NCBI GenBank assembly: GCA_963786155.1
Contig: CAWAXW010000006.1
Span: forward strand, 930,001 to 994,000
DNA: 64,000 nt
Direction: 5' to 3'
Source: CAWAXW01 sp963786155
GTDB taxonomy: Bacteria; Actinomycetota; CADDZG01; WHSQ01
Positions within the stretch are counted from its first letter, which is position 1. Each line of letters starts with the position of its first letter. This document shows, piece after piece, positions 63,201-64,000 of the stretch. A program made the translations under genes and the position numbers. The notes under the pieces are model-generated. The model searched no databases, was not told the origin of the DNA, and saw only the letters and a list, made by a program, of their open reading frames with translations.

Positions 63201-64000
63201 GTGAAGTCGAACCTCACGTAGGAATGGTTCCAGGGCGCCACGTGGGCGAACGGAGGCGCCGTGCGCCCGTCGATCGTCGTGTCGGGAGGCTTCTCCGGGC
63301 CGATCCTCACTCCCCAATCGACCCATGTAAGACCGCTGATGAGGATGTTGAGCGGATTCTGGCCGCTGCCCTCATAACGCATGATCCAAACCCCATCGCC
63401 GCCGCTGCCGCTCCTGAACGCGATGACGCGTCCATCGGGCGAATACGACGGGTCTTGATCGACCCGCGATCCGTCCGTGAGGGGCGCGTTGTTGAGTCCC
63501 GTCGCATCGATGTGCCAGATCCTTGCCCCGAAGCCCTCCTGGCGCTCGTAGACGATCTTGCCGTCGGGCCCGTAGTCGGGGGAGATCTCCCTGATGCCGG
63601 GAGAGTTCGTCAGGCGCTGGAGTCCGCGCCCGTCGGGCATGATCGACCAGAGGTCGTCGTCCTCGACGAACACGATCCGCCTGCCGTTGGGATCCCACGA
63701 GGGCTGTTTTGCGGAGTTGCCGACCTTCGCGATCAGGGCCGGGCACGTCCCGTCGCTTCTCATCCGGTAAAGGAAGTGATCGCCCGTGTTCCCGCTACGG
63801 ATGAACGCGATCTGCGAGCCGTCGGACGACCAGGTGGGATCGGTGTCGAAGAATGACGCGTTGAGGGTGATCTGGCGCGGGTCGCCGTCGCCGCTCGAGC
63901 TCTCAATGAAGATCGCGCTGTTTTGCTCTCTCCCCTTGGCCGTGTATGCGAGCAGGTTCCCATCCGGCGACCATTCCGCTCCCTTCTGGTCTCCGCTGGA
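60226..64000 (-). CDS. very large secreted protein with PD40 beta-propeller, Ig-like and Fn3 modules (partial, three frameshifts)
   Basis: At least 1,250 aa; the N-terminus lies beyond the window edge. From the edge: TolB/PD40 propeller repeats (GAEWSPDGNLLAYTA, DPTWSSDGSQIAFIRSGN, QPSWDPNGRRIVFVEDDDLW, DPSYSPDGRVIAFRSGSGG). Two Ig-like modules with paired cysteines follow (STFECKLDNEEFQPC, STFTCTLDGRARTC), then a beta-rich region (ITFDPKTFGLTALGNGG, FELNAVLKVLQLQLAEANVK), a domain with VVTNPSPGDWKLELKPGSA, an Fn3-like module (KPSKLKVKRVEGGIEASWGK) and a C-terminal beta domain ending in Cys. Frame changes at about 63065, 62100 and 60620. Likely a surface or matrix protein. Convergent with member 7. 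Confidence 0.8.

Noticed and set aside
61909..63204. 431-aa plus-strand frame inside the propeller protein
   Set aside because: Antisense to continuous beta-rich coding with paired cysteines; no motif or ribosome site of its own.

Overview
The window reads as a chromosomal segment of a high-GC actinobacterium (Actinomycetota), probably an uncultivated lineage known from environmental assemblies. The support is a SUF operon with sufU and a Rieske protein, a short primary-type sigma factor, GTG/TTG starts, actinobacterial CysA-type sulfurtransferase and DesA-like desaturase families, and many Sec-secreted proteins with Pro/Ser linkers. I cannot place it below phylum. No prophage, transposase, CRISPR array or rRNA is visible; one tRNA (Val, TAC) is present.

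Layout. 1-4.3 kb: end of a SUF iron-sulfur operon (sufD tail, Rieske ferredoxin, sufC, sufS, sufU), then a SufR-like regulator and a damaged two-domain thiosulfate sulfurtransferase. 4.3-9.4 kb: MoaD-like protein, aldehyde dehydrogenase, and the reverse-strand run sigma factor / Lrp-type RAM protein / thiI, then a DUF523 protein. 9.5-12.6 kb: tandem array of five small secreted proteins whose mature N-termini are lysine-rich. 12.6-18.4 kb: gmd, superoxide dismutase, a large secreted protein, a NarL-type regulator and an ECF sigma factor with a membrane-anchored tail. 18.4-37 kb: tRNA-Val, methyltransferase, transporters and a long series of exported proteins (matrixin-like and S8 proteases, LamG protein, peptidoglycan-binding lipoprotein, CocE-type hydrolase, polysaccharide deacetylase, DUF6351 protein), with a two-subunit aconitase X in the middle. 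36-43 kb: signalling block of a cyclase with an N-terminal wHTH-like region, a REC/HD-GYP/REC/LuxR protein overlapping a triple-PAS hybrid kinase, and a divergent TPR-LuxR regulator. 43-58.2 kb: small oxidoreductases, VOC enzymes, transporters, a D-lactate/glycolate oxidase, a DsbA-like protein, a molybdopterin oxidoreductase and a desaturase/TetR pair. 58.3-64 kb: Tat-exported PHP protein, another lysine-rich secreted protein and a very large secreted beta-propeller protein that runs off the right edge.

The most distinctive element is the secreted lysine-rich family (five tandem plus two dispersed genes). Most members, and the Tat-exported PHP gene, share an upstream two-box element, GCAGGA-N17/18-GAACC, 59-65 nt before the start codon in five of six cases. 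I know no established function for either the family or the element.

Many genes carry single-base frameshifts (sufC, aldehyde dehydrogenase, gmd, CocE hydrolase, deacetylase, molybdopterin oxidoreductase, propeller protein). Because essential-looking genes such as sufC are hit, and several lesions are one-base gains or losses, uncorrected assembly errors are the likeliest cause. Where the protein is continuous across frames I annotate a CDS and give the break position. Only the sulfurtransferase and the CocE hydrolase, with many lesions, are typed as pseudogenes.
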